A stretch of 64,000 bases of DNA from Pseudomonas sp. 14P_8.1_Bac3 (GTDB lineage: Bacteria; Pseudomonadota; Gammaproteobacteria; Pseudomonadales; Pseudomonadaceae). Made by a program: the position numbers and the translations under genes. The notes beneath the pieces are model-generated. The model had not been told where the DNA came from. It worked only from the letters and a program-made list of their open reading frames with translations, and searched no databases. Where the stretch lies: NCBI RefSeq assembly GCF_025466085.1, contig NZ_JANLOD010000078.1, positions 62,001 through 126,000 on the forward strand, in the 5' to 3' direction. This document shows, in pieces, positions 56,117 through 64,000 of the stretch (the stretch's first letter is position 1; each line of letters starts with the position of its first letter).

Positions 56117-56308
56117 TCAGGCGTCAGGCGCCTGATCTTTCGGTGCTTCAACATCACTTTCTGCGGCCACTTCACCGTCTGTTTCCGGGTTCAGTGCGGC
56201 GGCTTCTTCTTCAGCTGTAGCTTTCTTGCGCTGAAGCTTTTCCTCTTTCTTCTGCTCCTTGGCCAAGTCTCTCTGACGTTTGGCGAAGGAATAATTAGGT
56301 TTAGCCAT
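56117..56308 (-). CDS. Small charged conserved protein, function unknown
   Basis: 63-aa protein from the ATG at 56308. The first half is strongly basic (YSFAKRQRDLAKEQKKEEK, then LQRKKATAEEE), and the second half is acidic and ends KDQAPDA. It is probably helical at the N-terminus and disordered after. No enzyme motif. I recognise similar small proteins next to azu and the LOG gene in other Pseudomonas, so I call it real. The spacing to the neighbour (68 bases) would allow its own promoter. Confidence 0.7.
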   Translation of the reverse strand: MAKPNYSFAKRQRDLAKEQKKEEKLQRKKATAEEEAAALNPETDGEVAAESDVEAPKDQAPDA

Positions 56309-56376
56309 GGGCGATCCTCTTGGGTCGAAGGTGAGGTTGAGCGGCGCATATTCTGCCCTGTATCGGTGCCGAGCCG

Positions 56377-56964
56377 TTAGCTGGGTTTTTGCTCGTTCCA
56401 CTTTGGCACGACGGTTGGCTGCCAGGCGTCCAGGGCATCGAGCAGGGTTTGCGGCGATTCGCTCACTTGCAGCATGTCACGGTGTGCTTCGCGAACGAAG
56501 CCTTCACCGACGATATGATCCAGAAAACCGGTCAATTTGCTGTAGAAACCGTTCACTTCGAGCAACCCCAGTGGTTTGCCGTGGTAGCCAAGCTGGCCCC
56601 AGGTCCACACTTCGAACAGTTCTTCCAGCGTGCCCAGGCCGCCGGGCAGCGCGATAAAGGCGTCGCTGAGCTCGGCCATTCGCGCTTTGCGCGCATGCAT
56701 GCCGTCGACCACTTCCAGACGAGTCAGGCCGCTGTGGCCGATTTCCTTGTCCTTGAGACTTTGCGGAATGATGCCGATGACTTCACCGCCTGCCGCCAGC
56801 GCGGCATCGGCAACGATCCCCATCAAACCCACGGCGCCGCCGCCGTAGACCAGGGTCAAGTTGCGCTCGGCCAGCGCTCGCCCGAGGGCAACGGCTGCTT
56901 CACGATAAGCCGGGTGGGTGCCGGTGCTGGCGCCGCAAAATACACAAACGGATGCTAAAGACAT
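56377..56964 (-). CDS. LOG-family phosphoribohydrolase (TIGR00730)
   Basis: 195-aa protein of the Lonely-guy family, which releases free bases such as cytokinins from nucleoside 5'-monophosphates or acts as an AMP/nucleotide 5'-monophosphate nucleosidase. The signature PGGLGTLEELFE (about 108-119) is intact, with the N-terminal VCVFCGASTGTHPAY and the RKARMAELSDAFIALPGG run before it. The physiological substrate in Pseudomonas is uncertain. The start at 56964 is conserved (MSLASVCVFCGAS). Confidence 0.9.
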   Translation of the reverse strand: MSLASVCVFCGASTGTHPAYREAAVALGRALAERNLTLVYGGGAVGLMGIVADAALAAGGEVIGIIPQSLKDKEIGHSGLTRLEVVDGMHARKARMAELSDAFIALPGGLGTLEELFEVWTWGQLGYHGKPLGLLEVNGFYSKLTGFLDHIVGEGFVREAHRDMLQVSESPQTLLDALDAWQPTVVPKWNEQKPS

Positions 56965-57208
56965 GCCTTACTCCAGGGTCAGGATGGCTACAGAGTAAAG
57001 GCAGTGAGGCGGCGCTCCAAGGTCTAGACTTCGCCTCGGGACGTTTCACCGGTACCACTGGCGCCGCACGCGTAAGCGGCAAGCAAACTGCACAAAAAGC
57101 TGTTGATGAACATGACAGACGCTCCGGATAAAGGATGACGATCGCATGATAGGTCCGCCCTAGACGTCTGGCTGGTAGATTGTTTCGATAGGTGTCATAG
57201 CTCTAAAG

Positions 57209-57218
57209 TTGTATACAA
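57209..57218. promoter_or_regulatory. TTGTATACAA palindrome upstream of azurin
   Basis: A perfect 10-bp palindrome resembling operators of the GntR/FadR regulator group. 88 bases before the azu start. No regulator gene is adjacent. Confidence 0.4.
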
Positions 57219-57221
57219 TTT

Positions 57222-57235
57222 TTGATTCAGGTCAT
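57222..57235 (+). promoter_or_regulatory. Candidate Anr (FNR-type) box
   Basis: TTGATTCAGGTCAT matches TTGATNNNNATCAA fully in the left half and at three of five bases in the right. Azurin of P. aeruginosa is under Anr control (prior knowledge), which favours this reading. Confidence 0.45.
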
Positions 57236-57306
57236 AGGAACTTGCGAAGTTTTCAGGCAGTCTTCTGTCCATTCGCACTTTGTTAACCCTGCCTTGGAGA
57301 TTCACC

Positions 57307-57753
57307 ATGTTTGCCAAACTTGTTGCGGTATCCCTGCTGACGCTGGCCAGCAGCCAATTGATGGCTGCCGAGTGCAAGACGACCATCGACTCCACAGACC
57401 AAATGTCCTTCAACACCAAGGCCATTGAAATCGACAAAAGCTGCAAGACGTTCACCGTTGAATTGACCCACTCCGGCAGCCTGCCGAAAAACGTCATGGG
57501 CCATAACTGGGTGCTGAGCAAAGAGGCTGACATGCAGCCGATCGCCACCGATGGCCTGGCCGCCGGTATTGAAAAGAACTACCTGAAGGACGGTGATACC
57601 CGCATCATCGCGCACACCAAGATCATCGGCGCCAAGGAAACCGATTCGGTTACCTTCGACGTGTCGAAACTGGATGCTGCCGAGAAATACGGCTTCTTCT
57701 GCTCGTTCCCGGGCCACATATCGATGATGAAAGGCACGGTGACCCTGAAGTAA
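57307..57753 (+). CDS. azu: Azurin, periplasmic blue copper protein
   Basis: Small electron carrier of the periplasm. 148 aa: a 20-residue signal peptide (MFAKLVAVSLLTLASSQLMA) and a 128-residue mature protein starting AECKTTIDSTDQ. The copper ligands are all present by the mature numbering: His46 (GHNW), Cys112 and His117 (CSFPGHISM), and axial Met121. The Cys3-Cys26 disulfide pair is also there. The start is 57307; an ATG at 57280 would spoil the signal peptide. Followed by a strong terminator. Confidence 0.97.
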   Translation: MFAKLVAVSLLTLASSQLMAAECKTTIDSTDQMSFNTKAIEIDKSCKTFTVELTHSGSLPKNVMGHNWVLSKEADMQPIATDGLAAGIEKNYLKDGDTRIIAHTKIIGAKETDSVTFDVSKLDAAEKYGFFCSFPGHISMMKGTVTLK

Positions 57754-57767
57754 GCCACTCGCGCGTA

Positions 57768-57798
57768 AAAAAAGCGTCCACTTGGGACGCTTTTTTTG
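57768..57798 (+). terminator. Rho-independent terminator after azurin
   Basis: AAAAAAGCGTCC / GGGACGCTTTTTTT stem with an ACTT loop. Confidence 0.95.
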
Positions 57799-57825
57799 TG
57801 CCTGGCGTTTGACCACATCATCGTT

Positions 57826-57892
57826 CATCGCTAGCAGGCTAGCTCCCACAGGTGTTGCGCTGCCCTTGTGGGAGCTAGCCTGCTAGCGATGA
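57826..57892. repeat. REP pair with altered core (GCTAGC)
   Basis: Inverted units CATCGCTAGCAGGCTAGCTC and GAGCTAGCCTGCTAGCGATG, about 23 bases apart. The core changes from GCGAGC to GCTAGC in both arms, and pairing is kept. Confidence 0.9.
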
Positions 57893-57915
57893 CGTCGGTC
57901 CAGACGCTGCCTCAC

Positions 57916-58743
57916 TCACGGCGCAAACGGCATCACGCGCTTGTGATGGGTCTTCCTGTAGGTATCGCAGATGATCTTGAATGCTTCCTCACGCACCGGC
58001 TCGCCGTGCAAAAACGCATCGATCTCCGCATAGGTCACACCGTGGGACGCCTCGTCCGGTTTGCCTGGCGACAGGTCTTCAAGGTCCGCCGTCGGCACTT
58101 TTTCCACCAGCGATTCCGGCGCGCCAAAACTGCGGGCGATGGCCCGGACCTGGTTTTTCACCAGGCCGCTCAATGGCGCCAGGTCGCACGCACCGTCACC
58201 GAACTTGGTGAAGAACCCCATTACCGCCTCTGCCGCGTGGTCGGTGCCGATCACCAGGCCTTGGGCCGCGCCGGCAATGGTGTACTGGGCGACCATGCGC
58301 ATCCGCGCCTTGGTATTGCCGAGGACGAAATCCACTGAAACCGCGTGCTTGCCTTCGAACGCGGCCACTTCGTTGGCCAGGGATTTCACCGCCGGGCCGA
58401 TGTTCACGGTGTGACGCTCGTCTGGCTTGATAAAGTCCACCGACGCCTGGGCGTCGTGCTCATCGAACTGGGTTTCGTACGGCAGGCGCACGGCGATGAA
58501 CTTGTAGTTGTCATCCCCGCTGCGGGTGCGCAATTCGCGCATGGCGCGCTGGGCCAGCAGGCCGGCGGTCAGAGAATCGACGCCGCCACTGATGCCCAGC
58601 ACCAGGGTCTTGAGGCCGGAATTGACCAGGCAATCCTGAATGAAGGTGATACGCCGGGCGACTTCCGCCTCGAGGGCGGCCTTGTTGGCGAATGGCGGTT
58701 GAACCTTGAGCTGCTCAGCAATCTCACGCTGTACGGCTTGCAT
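57916..58743 (-). CDS. nadE: Ammonia-dependent NAD(+) synthetase
   Basis: Final step of NAD synthesis: deamido-NAD + ATP + ammonia to NAD. 275 aa, with no glutaminase domain, so it uses free ammonia. The P-loop-like GISGGVDSLTAG (about 49-60) binds ATP. NTKARMRMVAQYTIAG and GTDHAAEAVMGFFTKFGDG are conserved. It lies 4 bases after pncB on the minus strand; together they form a nicotinate salvage pair (nadD is elsewhere). Confidence 0.96.
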   Translation of the reverse strand: MQAVQREIAEQLKVQPPFANKAALEAEVARRITFIQDCLVNSGLKTLVLGISGGVDSLTAGLLAQRAMRELRTRSGDDNYKFIAVRLPYETQFDEHDAQASVDFIKPDERHTVNIGPAVKSLANEVAAFEGKHAVSVDFVLGNTKARMRMVAQYTIAGAAQGLVIGTDHAAEAVMGFFTKFGDGACDLAPLSGLVKNQVRAIARSFGAPESLVEKVPTADLEDLSPGKPDEASHGVTYAEIDAFLHGEPVREEAFKIICDTYRKTHHKRVMPFAP

Positions 58744-58747
58744 GAAT

Positions 58748-59974
58748 TCACTCCTTGCTTGGTGAACTGGAAGGGGCGGCAGGTACTTTGAAAACGTGTC
58801 GCAAGTAAGCGACGAAATTCGGGTCTTTGCAGTGAGTCTTGCCAGGCTCGTCGGAGATCTTCGCCACCGGTTGGCCGTTGCAGGCCGCCATTTTAAGCAC
58901 GATGCTCATCGGTTCGACACCCGGAATATCGCAGGTCAGGTTGGTGCCAATGCCGAAGCTGACATTGATCCGACCGCGCAACGCACGAAATATTTCCAGC
59001 GACTTGGGCAGCGTCAGGCTGTCGGAGAACACCAGCGTCTTGCTCATCGGGTCGATGCCAAGCTTGTAGTAATGGGCGATGGCTTTTTCCGCCCAGATCA
59101 CCGGGTCCCCGGAGTCATGACGCAGGCCGTCGAAGAGCTTGGCGAAATACAGGTCGAAGTCGTTCAGGAAGGCATCGGTGGTGATGCAGTCGGTCAGGGC
59201 GATCCCCAGCAGCCCGCGGTACTCGCGAACCCAGCAATCAAGGGCGGCAATCTGGCTGTCGATCAGCCGCGGGCCGAGTTGCTGGTGGGCCATGATCCAT
59301 TCGTGGGCCATGGTGCCCAGCGGCTTCATGTCCAGTTCCCGGGACAAATGCACGTTGCTGGTGCCGACGAAACGTCCGGGGAAGTCGTGCTTGAGCACGT
59401 TCACCACTTCCTCCTGCACGCGGTACGAAAAGCGACGGCGGGTGCCGAAATCGGCGACCTGCAATTCGGACAATTCGTCGCTGCTGGCGTTGGCGGTCAA
59501 CCAGTCGAACTTGCGATAAAGCTGCTCGCGCGCCTGTTCCAGCACGATTTCCCGGTAGCGATAGCGGTTGCGCACTTCGCTGACGATCGACAGCAGCGGC
59601 ACTTCGAACAGAATCACGTGCAACCATGGCCCGCGCAGGCGGATGAACAGCTCGCCGTTTTCGATACCGGTGTGGACGTAGCGCAGGTTGAAGCGAAACA
59701 GCCCGAGAAATCGCAGGAAGTCCGGCTTCATGAAGCTGATGCGCTCCATGAAACTCAACTGGTCGGCGCTCAGGCTCAACTCGGCCAGGCGCTCGATCTG
59801 GAAGCGAATCTCCGCCAGATAAGGGCGCAAGTCTTCGCTGTTACGGCAACGAAACTCCCATTCGACTTCCACGTTCGGGTAGTTGTGCAGCACTGCCTGC
59901 ATCATCGTCAGTTTGTAGAAGTCGGTGTCGAGCAGGTTCTGCACGATGCGATCGCCGAATACGCTCTCGCTCAT
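58748..59974 (-). CDS. pncB: Nicotinate phosphoribosyltransferase
   Basis: Makes nicotinate mononucleotide from nicotinate and PRPP (Preiss-Handler route). 408 aa from the ATG at 59974 (MSESVFGDRIVQNLLDTDFYKLTM); 40 upstream codons are open but not conserved. LLDTDFYKLTMMQAV at the start, GTSNVHLSRELDMKPLGTMAHEW in the middle with the phosphorylated-histidine region, and FSDSLTLPKSLEIFRAL are family blocks. First gene of the pncB-nadE pair. Confidence 0.96.
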   Translation of the reverse strand: MSESVFGDRIVQNLLDTDFYKLTMMQAVLHNYPNVEVEWEFRCRNSEDLRPYLAEIRFQIERLAELSLSADQLSFMERISFMKPDFLRFLGLFRFNLRYVHTGIENGELFIRLRGPWLHVILFEVPLLSIVSEVRNRYRYREIVLEQAREQLYRKFDWLTANASSDELSELQVADFGTRRRFSYRVQEEVVNVLKHDFPGRFVGTSNVHLSRELDMKPLGTMAHEWIMAHQQLGPRLIDSQIAALDCWVREYRGLLGIALTDCITTDAFLNDFDLYFAKLFDGLRHDSGDPVIWAEKAIAHYYKLGIDPMSKTLVFSDSLTLPKSLEIFRALRGRINVSFGIGTNLTCDIPGVEPMSIVLKMAACNGQPVAKISDEPGKTHCKDPNFVAYLRHVFKVPAAPSSSPSKE

Positions 59975-60065
59975 AACGGGGTTCTCCACTTTGAATACCG
60001 GTAGTGGCGCATATCGGTGGTGGTAATTGCCAGCGATTTTTCGACCACAGGTTCCGAGCGCACCC

Positions 60066-60977
60066 TTAACTCGACGGGGTATCCGGGTTATCAATCTGCT
60101 CCAGCATCCACTTCACGAAATCCCGTACCTTGGGCACTTCCGCCGAGTGTTCAGGGTAGGCCAGGTAATAGGCGTCGGAACTGGGCATCGCGTGCTGCCA
60201 GGGAATGACCAGTTTGCCGTCGGCCAATTCCTCTTCCACCAGGAACCGCGGCAACAGCGCCACACCGCAGCCGACCTGGGCGGCACGGATGCACATGTAA
60301 AAGGTTTCGAAACGCGGGCCGTGGTAGCTGTGCTCGGTGTGGTAACCCTGGCTGTCGAACCAGTCGTGCCAGGCCTGGGGCCGCGAGGCGTTCTGCAGCA
60401 GGACCAGATCGGCGAGTTGCGTCGGATCGGTCAACGGCGTGGCCGGCAGGCTGCCGGGTGAGCACACGGGGACCAGTTCTTCGCCGAACAGCTTCAGGCA
60501 TTCGGTACGTGGCCGCGAGCCCTGGCCGAAGTAGAACGCCAGGTCGCTGCGACCTTGCAGCAAGTCGTCGGCTTCCTGCTCGCTGCACAGGTCCAGGTGG
60601 ATCGACGGATGGCGCAAGCGCCAGCCTTTCAAGCGCGGCACCAGCCAGCGGGCGCCGAAGGTCGGAGGGGTCGAGACACGCAGGACTTCGGTTTCGCCGC
60701 CGTAGGAACGCAGGTAATGGGTCGACATTTCCACTTGGGTGAGGATTTTTCGTACTTCAACCAGGTACAGATCACCGGCCGGGGTCATTTGCAGGCGTCG
60801 CCGCACCCGGCGAAACAACAGGTGCTGCAGCAATTCTTCCAGTTGCGCGACCTGTTTGCTGACCGCGCTCTGGGTCAGGTTCAGCTCTTCGGCGGCCCGT
60901 GTGAAGCTCAAATGCCGGGTCACGGCCTCGAAACACTGCAGGGCGGTGATCGACGGCAGGTAGCGTTTATTCAGCAT
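60066..60977 (-). CDS. LysR-family transcriptional regulator
   Basis: 303 aa from the ATG at 60977 (MLNKRYLPSITALQCFEAV). The helix-turn-helix is at about 20-60 (LSFTRAAEELNLTQSAVSKQ), followed by the periplasmic-binding-like effector domain (about 95-295). The sequence is of the GcvA-like subgroup. It is divergent from amaB across 174 bases, the usual arrangement for a LysR protein and its target, so it probably controls lysine/pipecolate catabolism. No clear T-N11-A site could be singled out by eye. Confidence 0.9.
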   Translation of the reverse strand: MLNKRYLPSITALQCFEAVTRHLSFTRAAEELNLTQSAVSKQVAQLEELLQHLLFRRVRRRLQMTPAGDLYLVEVRKILTQVEMSTHYLRSYGGETEVLRVSTPPTFGARWLVPRLKGWRLRHPSIHLDLCSEQEADDLLQGRSDLAFYFGQGSRPRTECLKLFGEELVPVCSPGSLPATPLTDPTQLADLVLLQNASRPQAWHDWFDSQGYHTEHSYHGPRFETFYMCIRAAQVGCGVALLPRFLVEEELADGKLVIPWQHAMPSSDAYYLAYPEHSAEVPKVRDFVKWMLEQIDNPDTPSS

Positions 60978-61151
60978 GGGTTGTCCTTTTTCTTGTTTCT
61001 TTCTGACCAGCAATTCGCAGCATGAATAAACGGAATGATATCTCTCTTAAAGGTCGTTTGTTGGGTAACCTCCGGCGAGCTAAAACTACAGGTCTGATCA
61101 GCCGCGAAAACCCGGCTGCACGTTTTCTGTTTTTTGCTCGAGGAGTGACCC

Positions 61152-62642
61152 ATGGTTGCCGCATTGCTTGATCGTCTTGGTGTAAACCCGGCCCTGTACC
61201 AGAACGGCAAAGTGCCGGTGCATTCGCCGATCGATGGCAGCCAGATCGCCGCCGTGAACTGGGAAGGCGCTGCCGAAGTCGAGCAGCACATCAGTCGCGC
61301 AGATCATGCGTTCGAGCTGTGGCGCAAGGTCCCGGCCCCGCGCCGTGGCGAACTGGTGCGTCAACTGGGTGACATCCTCCGGGAATACAAGGCCGACCTC
61401 GGCGAGCTGGTGTCCTGGGAGGCGGGCAAGATCACTCAGGAAGGCCTGGGTGAAGTGCAGGAAATGATCGACATCTGCGATTTCGCTGTCGGCCTGTCTC
61501 GTCAGTTGTACGGCTTGACCATCGCCTCCGAGCGTCCGGGCCACCACATGCGCGAAACCTGGCATCCGCTGGGCATCGTCGGCGTGATCAGCGCGTTCAA
61601 CTTCCCGGTCGCGGTCTGGGCCTGGAACACCACGCTGGCGCTGGTCTGCGGCAACCCGGTGATCTGGAAACCCTCGGAAAAAACCCCGCTGACTGCTCTG
61701 GCCTGCCAGGCACTGTTCGACCGCGTGCTGAAGAACTTCAGCGACGCGCCTCCGTACTTGAGCCAGGTGATCATCGGCGGCCGCGATGCCGGCGAGGCGC
61801 TGGTCGATGACCCGCGTGTCGCGCTGATCAGCGCCACCGGCAGTACCCGCATGGGGCGCGAAGTGGCGCCAAAAATTGCCGCACGTTTCGCCCGCAGCAT
61901 TCTGGAACTGGGTGGCAACAACGCGATGATCCTTGGCCCAAGCGCCGACCTGGACATGGCCGTTCGCGCCATCCTGTTCAGCGCAGTCGGCACCGCCGGC
62001 CAGCGTTGCACCACTCTGCGTCGCCTGATTGCGCATGAATCGGTCAAAGAAGAAATCGTCACCCGCCTGAAAGCCGCGTACTCCAAAGTGCGCATCGGCA
62101 ACCCGCTGGAAGGCAACCTGATCGGCCCGCTGATCGACAAGCACAGCTTCGACAACATGCAGGACGCGCTGGAACAAGCCTTGAGCGAAGGCGGCCGTGT
62201 ATTCGGCGGCGAGCGTCAACTGGAGGACAAATACCCGAACGCTTACTACGTGTCGCCGGCCATCGTCGAAATGCCGGAGCAAAGCGACGTGGTCTGCCAC
62301 GAAACCTTCGCGCCGATTCTGTATGTGGTCGGTTACACCGACTTCGCCGACGCCCTGCGCCTGAACAACGCCGTGCCACAAGGCCTGTCCTCGTGCATCT
62401 TTACTACCGACGTGCGTGAAGCCGAGCAGTTCATGTCGGATGTCGGCAGCGACTGCGGCATCGCCAACGTCAACATCGGCCCGAGCGGCGCGGAAATCGG
62501 TGGCGCGTTTGGTGGCGAGAAAGAAACCGGCGGTGGCCGTGAATCGGGCTCCGATGCATGGCGCGGGTACATGCGTCGCCAGACCAACACCGTGAACTAT
62601 TCGCTGGAGTTGCCGTTGGCGCAGGGCATCACGTTCGACTGA
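61152..62642 (+). CDS. amaB: L-2-aminoadipate-6-semialdehyde (piperideine-6-carboxylate) dehydrogenase
   Basis: NAD-dependent aldehyde dehydrogenase of 496 aa that oxidises aminoadipate semialdehyde to 2-aminoadipate in the pipecolate branch of lysine breakdown (assignment from P. putida AmaB and from the downstream amaA). The catalytic Cys286 (GTAGQRCTT) and Glu252 (LELGGNN) are present, and SATGSTRMGREVAPK is the NAD-binding loop. The ribosome site GAGGAG precedes the ATG. The ALDH7 family shares these features, so the exact substrate rests on the neighbourhood. Confidence 0.88.
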   Translation: MVAALLDRLGVNPALYQNGKVPVHSPIDGSQIAAVNWEGAAEVEQHISRADHAFELWRKVPAPRRGELVRQLGDILREYKADLGELVSWEAGKITQEGLGEVQEMIDICDFAVGLSRQLYGLTIASERPGHHMRETWHPLGIVGVISAFNFPVAVWAWNTTLALVCGNPVIWKPSEKTPLTALACQALFDRVLKNFSDAPPYLSQVIIGGRDAGEALVDDPRVALISATGSTRMGREVAPKIAARFARSILELGGNNAMILGPSADLDMAVRAILFSAVGTAGQRCTTLRRLIAHESVKEEIVTRLKAAYSKVRIGNPLEGNLIGPLIDKHSFDNMQDALEQALSEGGRVFGGERQLEDKYPNAYYVSPAIVEMPEQSDVVCHETFAPILYVVGYTDFADALRLNNAVPQGLSSCIFTTDVREAEQFMSDVGSDCGIANVNIGPSGAEIGGAFGGEKETGGGRESGSDAWRGYMRRQTNTVNYSLELPLAQGITFD

Positions 62643-62657
62643 GTCAAATGCGGTCCC

Positions 62658-62748
62658 CTGTGGGAGCGGGCTTGCTCGCGAAGGCGGTTAATCAGTCACA
62701 TTGATGCTGGATGTGCCGACGCATTCGCGAGCAAGCCCGCTCCCACAC
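62658..62748. repeat. REP pair inside the amaB-amaA operon
   Basis: Inverted units TGTGGGAGCGGGCTTGCTCG and CGAGCAAGCCCGCTCCCACA with a spacer including ATCAGTCACATTGATGCTGG. It is the only REP pair here between two genes likely to be co-transcribed. Confidence 0.9.
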
Positions 62749-62789
62749 TGATGTGTGTGGATTGGTTAGGTTTCTGCTGGAGTCTGGCA

Positions 62790-64000
62790 ATGCCGTTACG
62801 CGAAGAGTGTCTGTGGGAAAAACTGACGCCGCAAAGGCCCGATAACGCGGCGCTCAAGGGCGAAGTAACGGTCGATGTCTGCATCATCGGCGCCGGTTTT
62901 ACCGGTCTGTCGGCGGCGGTGCATTTGCTGGAACAAGGCAAGACCGTCTGTGTGCTGGAAGCCCATCGCGCCGGTCACGGCGGCTCGGGGCGCAACGTCG
63001 GGCTGGTCAATGCCGGGATGTGGATTGCGCCGGATGACATCGAAGCCGGGTTCGGCGAAGCGGTGGGGAGTCAGCTGAACCGTATGCTGGGGGCGGCGCC
63101 ATCGCTGGTGTTCAGCCTGGTGGACAAATACAACATCGATTGCCAGTTGCGCCGCGAAGGCACCCTTCACATGGCGCATAACGCCCGTGGCGAAGCGGAT
63201 CTGCGCAGTCGTGAAGAACAATGGAAACGTCGCGGTGCACCGGTCGAACTGCTGACCGGCCAGGCCTGCGAGCAAGCGACGGGCACGACCAAAATTGCCG
63301 CAGCCCTGCTCGACCGGCGTGCCGGCACGATCAACCCGATGGCCTACACCACGGGCCTGGCCAAGGCGGCCATCGGCCTCGGCGGCCAGCTGTTCGACCA
63401 TTCCCCGGTAACCCGGCTCGAACGTCAGGGCCAGCGCTGGTCGGTGCAGACGGCGCAAGGCTCAGTGCTCGCTGAGCAGGTGGTCATCGCCTCCAATGCC
63501 TATACCGAAGGCGACTGGACCGAACTGCGGCGCAACTTCTTTCCTGGCTATTACTATCAGGTGGCCTCCGTGCCGCTCACCGATGAGGCTGCGCAGCGAA
63601 TTCTTCCGGGCGGCCAGGGCTCCTGGGACACCCGTCAAGTGCTCAGCAGCATTCGTCGCGACAAGGACGGCCGCTTGTTGCTGGGCAGCCTTGGTAATGG
63701 CAATCAGAAACCGGCTTGGTTCCTCAAGGCCTGGGCCGACCGGGTTCAGCAGCACTATTTTCCGTACCTGAAACCGGTGGAGTGGGAATGCACCTGGACC
63801 GGTTGCATCGCCTTCACCCCCGATCATTTGATGCGCCTGTTCGAGCCGGCGCCCGGTTTGGTGGCAGTCACCGGATACAACGGTCGGGGTGTGACCACGG
63901 GAACGGTGGTCGGCAAGGCTTTTGCCGACTATTTGTGTAACGGAAATCCTCAGGCGCTGCCGATTCCTTTCGCGCCCATGCAGCCAGTGCCAGGGGCGGG
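62790..64000 (+). CDS. amaA: L-pipecolate oxidase (FAD-dependent), incomplete at 3' end
   Basis: The frame is open from the ATG at 62790 to the window edge (403 codons and two bases); the end of the gene is outside. The DAO-type flavoenzyme shows the FAD-binding motif VCIIGAGFTGLSAAVHLLE (about 30-48), the glycine-rich GGSGRNVGLVNAGMW after it, and near the end GLVAVTGYNGRGVTTGT, the second FAD contact. P. putida AmaA is about 428 aa, so roughly 25 residues are missing. It oxidises L-pipecolate to piperideine-6-carboxylate, the substrate path of AmaB. Other oxidoreductases of the same fold are possible. Confidence 0.85.
   Translation, partial: MPLREECLWEKLTPQRPDNAALKGEVTVDVCIIGAGFTGLSAAVHLLEQGKTVCVLEAHRAGHGGSGRNVGLVNAGMWIAPDDIEAGFGEAVGSQLNRMLGAAPSLVFSLVDKYNIDCQLRREGTLHMAHNARGEADLRSREEQWKRRGAPVELLTGQACEQATGTTKIAAALLDRRAGTINPMAYTTGLAKAAIGLGGQLFDHSPVTRLERQGQRWSVQTAQGSVLAEQVVIASNAYTEGDWTELRRNFFPGYYYQVASVPLTDEAAQRILPGGQGSWDTRQVLSSIRRDKDGRLLLGSLGNGNQKPAWFLKAWADRVQQHYFPYLKPVEWECTWTGCIAFTPDHLMRLFEPAPGLVAVTGYNGRGVTTGTVVGKAFADYLCNGNPQALPIPFAPMQPVPGA

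Larger units (their letters stand above)
56965..57306. other. 342-base gap carrying the azurin control region
   Basis: Contains the leader of the LOG gene and the azurin promoter region. A perfect palindrome TTGTATACAA (57209-57218) and an Anr-like site (57222-57235) lie within 100 bases of azu; see their entries. No further gene seen. Confidence 0.6.

Overview
The window looks like chromosomal DNA from a Pseudomonas of the P. fluorescens group. Gene content and order match the P. aeruginosa PAO1 stretch from parC to azu/nadE/pncB as I remember it (no database search was possible). GC is high (about 60% by eye), and the intergenic gaps are peppered with paired REP sequences of the GTAGGAGC/GTGGGAGC type typical of this group. 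Most of the window is core genome with tightly packed genes.

Layout. 1-9.8 kb: the end of parC, a PqiC-like lipoprotein, an AhpA/YtjB-type membrane protein divergent from serB, then a leftward run of a PilZ protein, psd, rhodanese rhdA and an HDOD protein. 9.9-14.5 kb: motAB, rsgA (leftward), orn and a TRIC-type channel. 14.6-19.3 kb: one very large RHS-repeat protein (1573 aa), the clearest accessory gene, wedged between orn/TRIC and queG. 20.5-33.4 kb: a long rightward series nnr-tsaE-amiB-mutL-miaA-hfq-hflX-hflK-hflC-hisZ-purA (tRNA and NAD(P)HX maintenance, cell-wall amidase, mismatch repair, RNA chaperone, FtsH modulators, histidine and purine synthesis). 33.5-38.1 kb: a second accessory block with a chemoreceptor and a two-gene Fbp/Hit-type iron ABC transporter without its ATPase but with a Fur-box-like site upstream. 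38.4-38.8 kb: two identical tRNA-Leu(CAG) genes, each with its own promoter and terminator. 39-48.8 kb: rnr-rlmB, rpsF-rpsR-DUF2232-rplI, dnaB and a YgiQ-type radical SAM gene.

49.2-55.9 kb holds a three-gene cluster: transglutaminase+DUF2126, circularly permuted ATP-grasp+alpha-E, and a second transglutaminase-like protein. It has the parts of a peptide-ligating and peptide-cleaving system whose product is unknown, and it is the best candidate here for poorly described biology. 56-64 kb: a small basic protein, a LOG-family phosphoribohydrolase, azurin, the NAD salvage genes nadE and pncB, and a LysR regulator divergent from amaB-amaA (L-lysine/pipecolate catabolism; amaA runs off the window).

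No insertion sequence, prophage, CRISPR array or rRNA was seen. The points most worth a second look are the RHS protein with a distinctive C-terminal tail and no adjacent immunity gene, the ATP-grasp/transglutaminase cluster, the orphan iron transporter, the tandem tRNA-Leu units, and the REP pairs whose two arms vary together.
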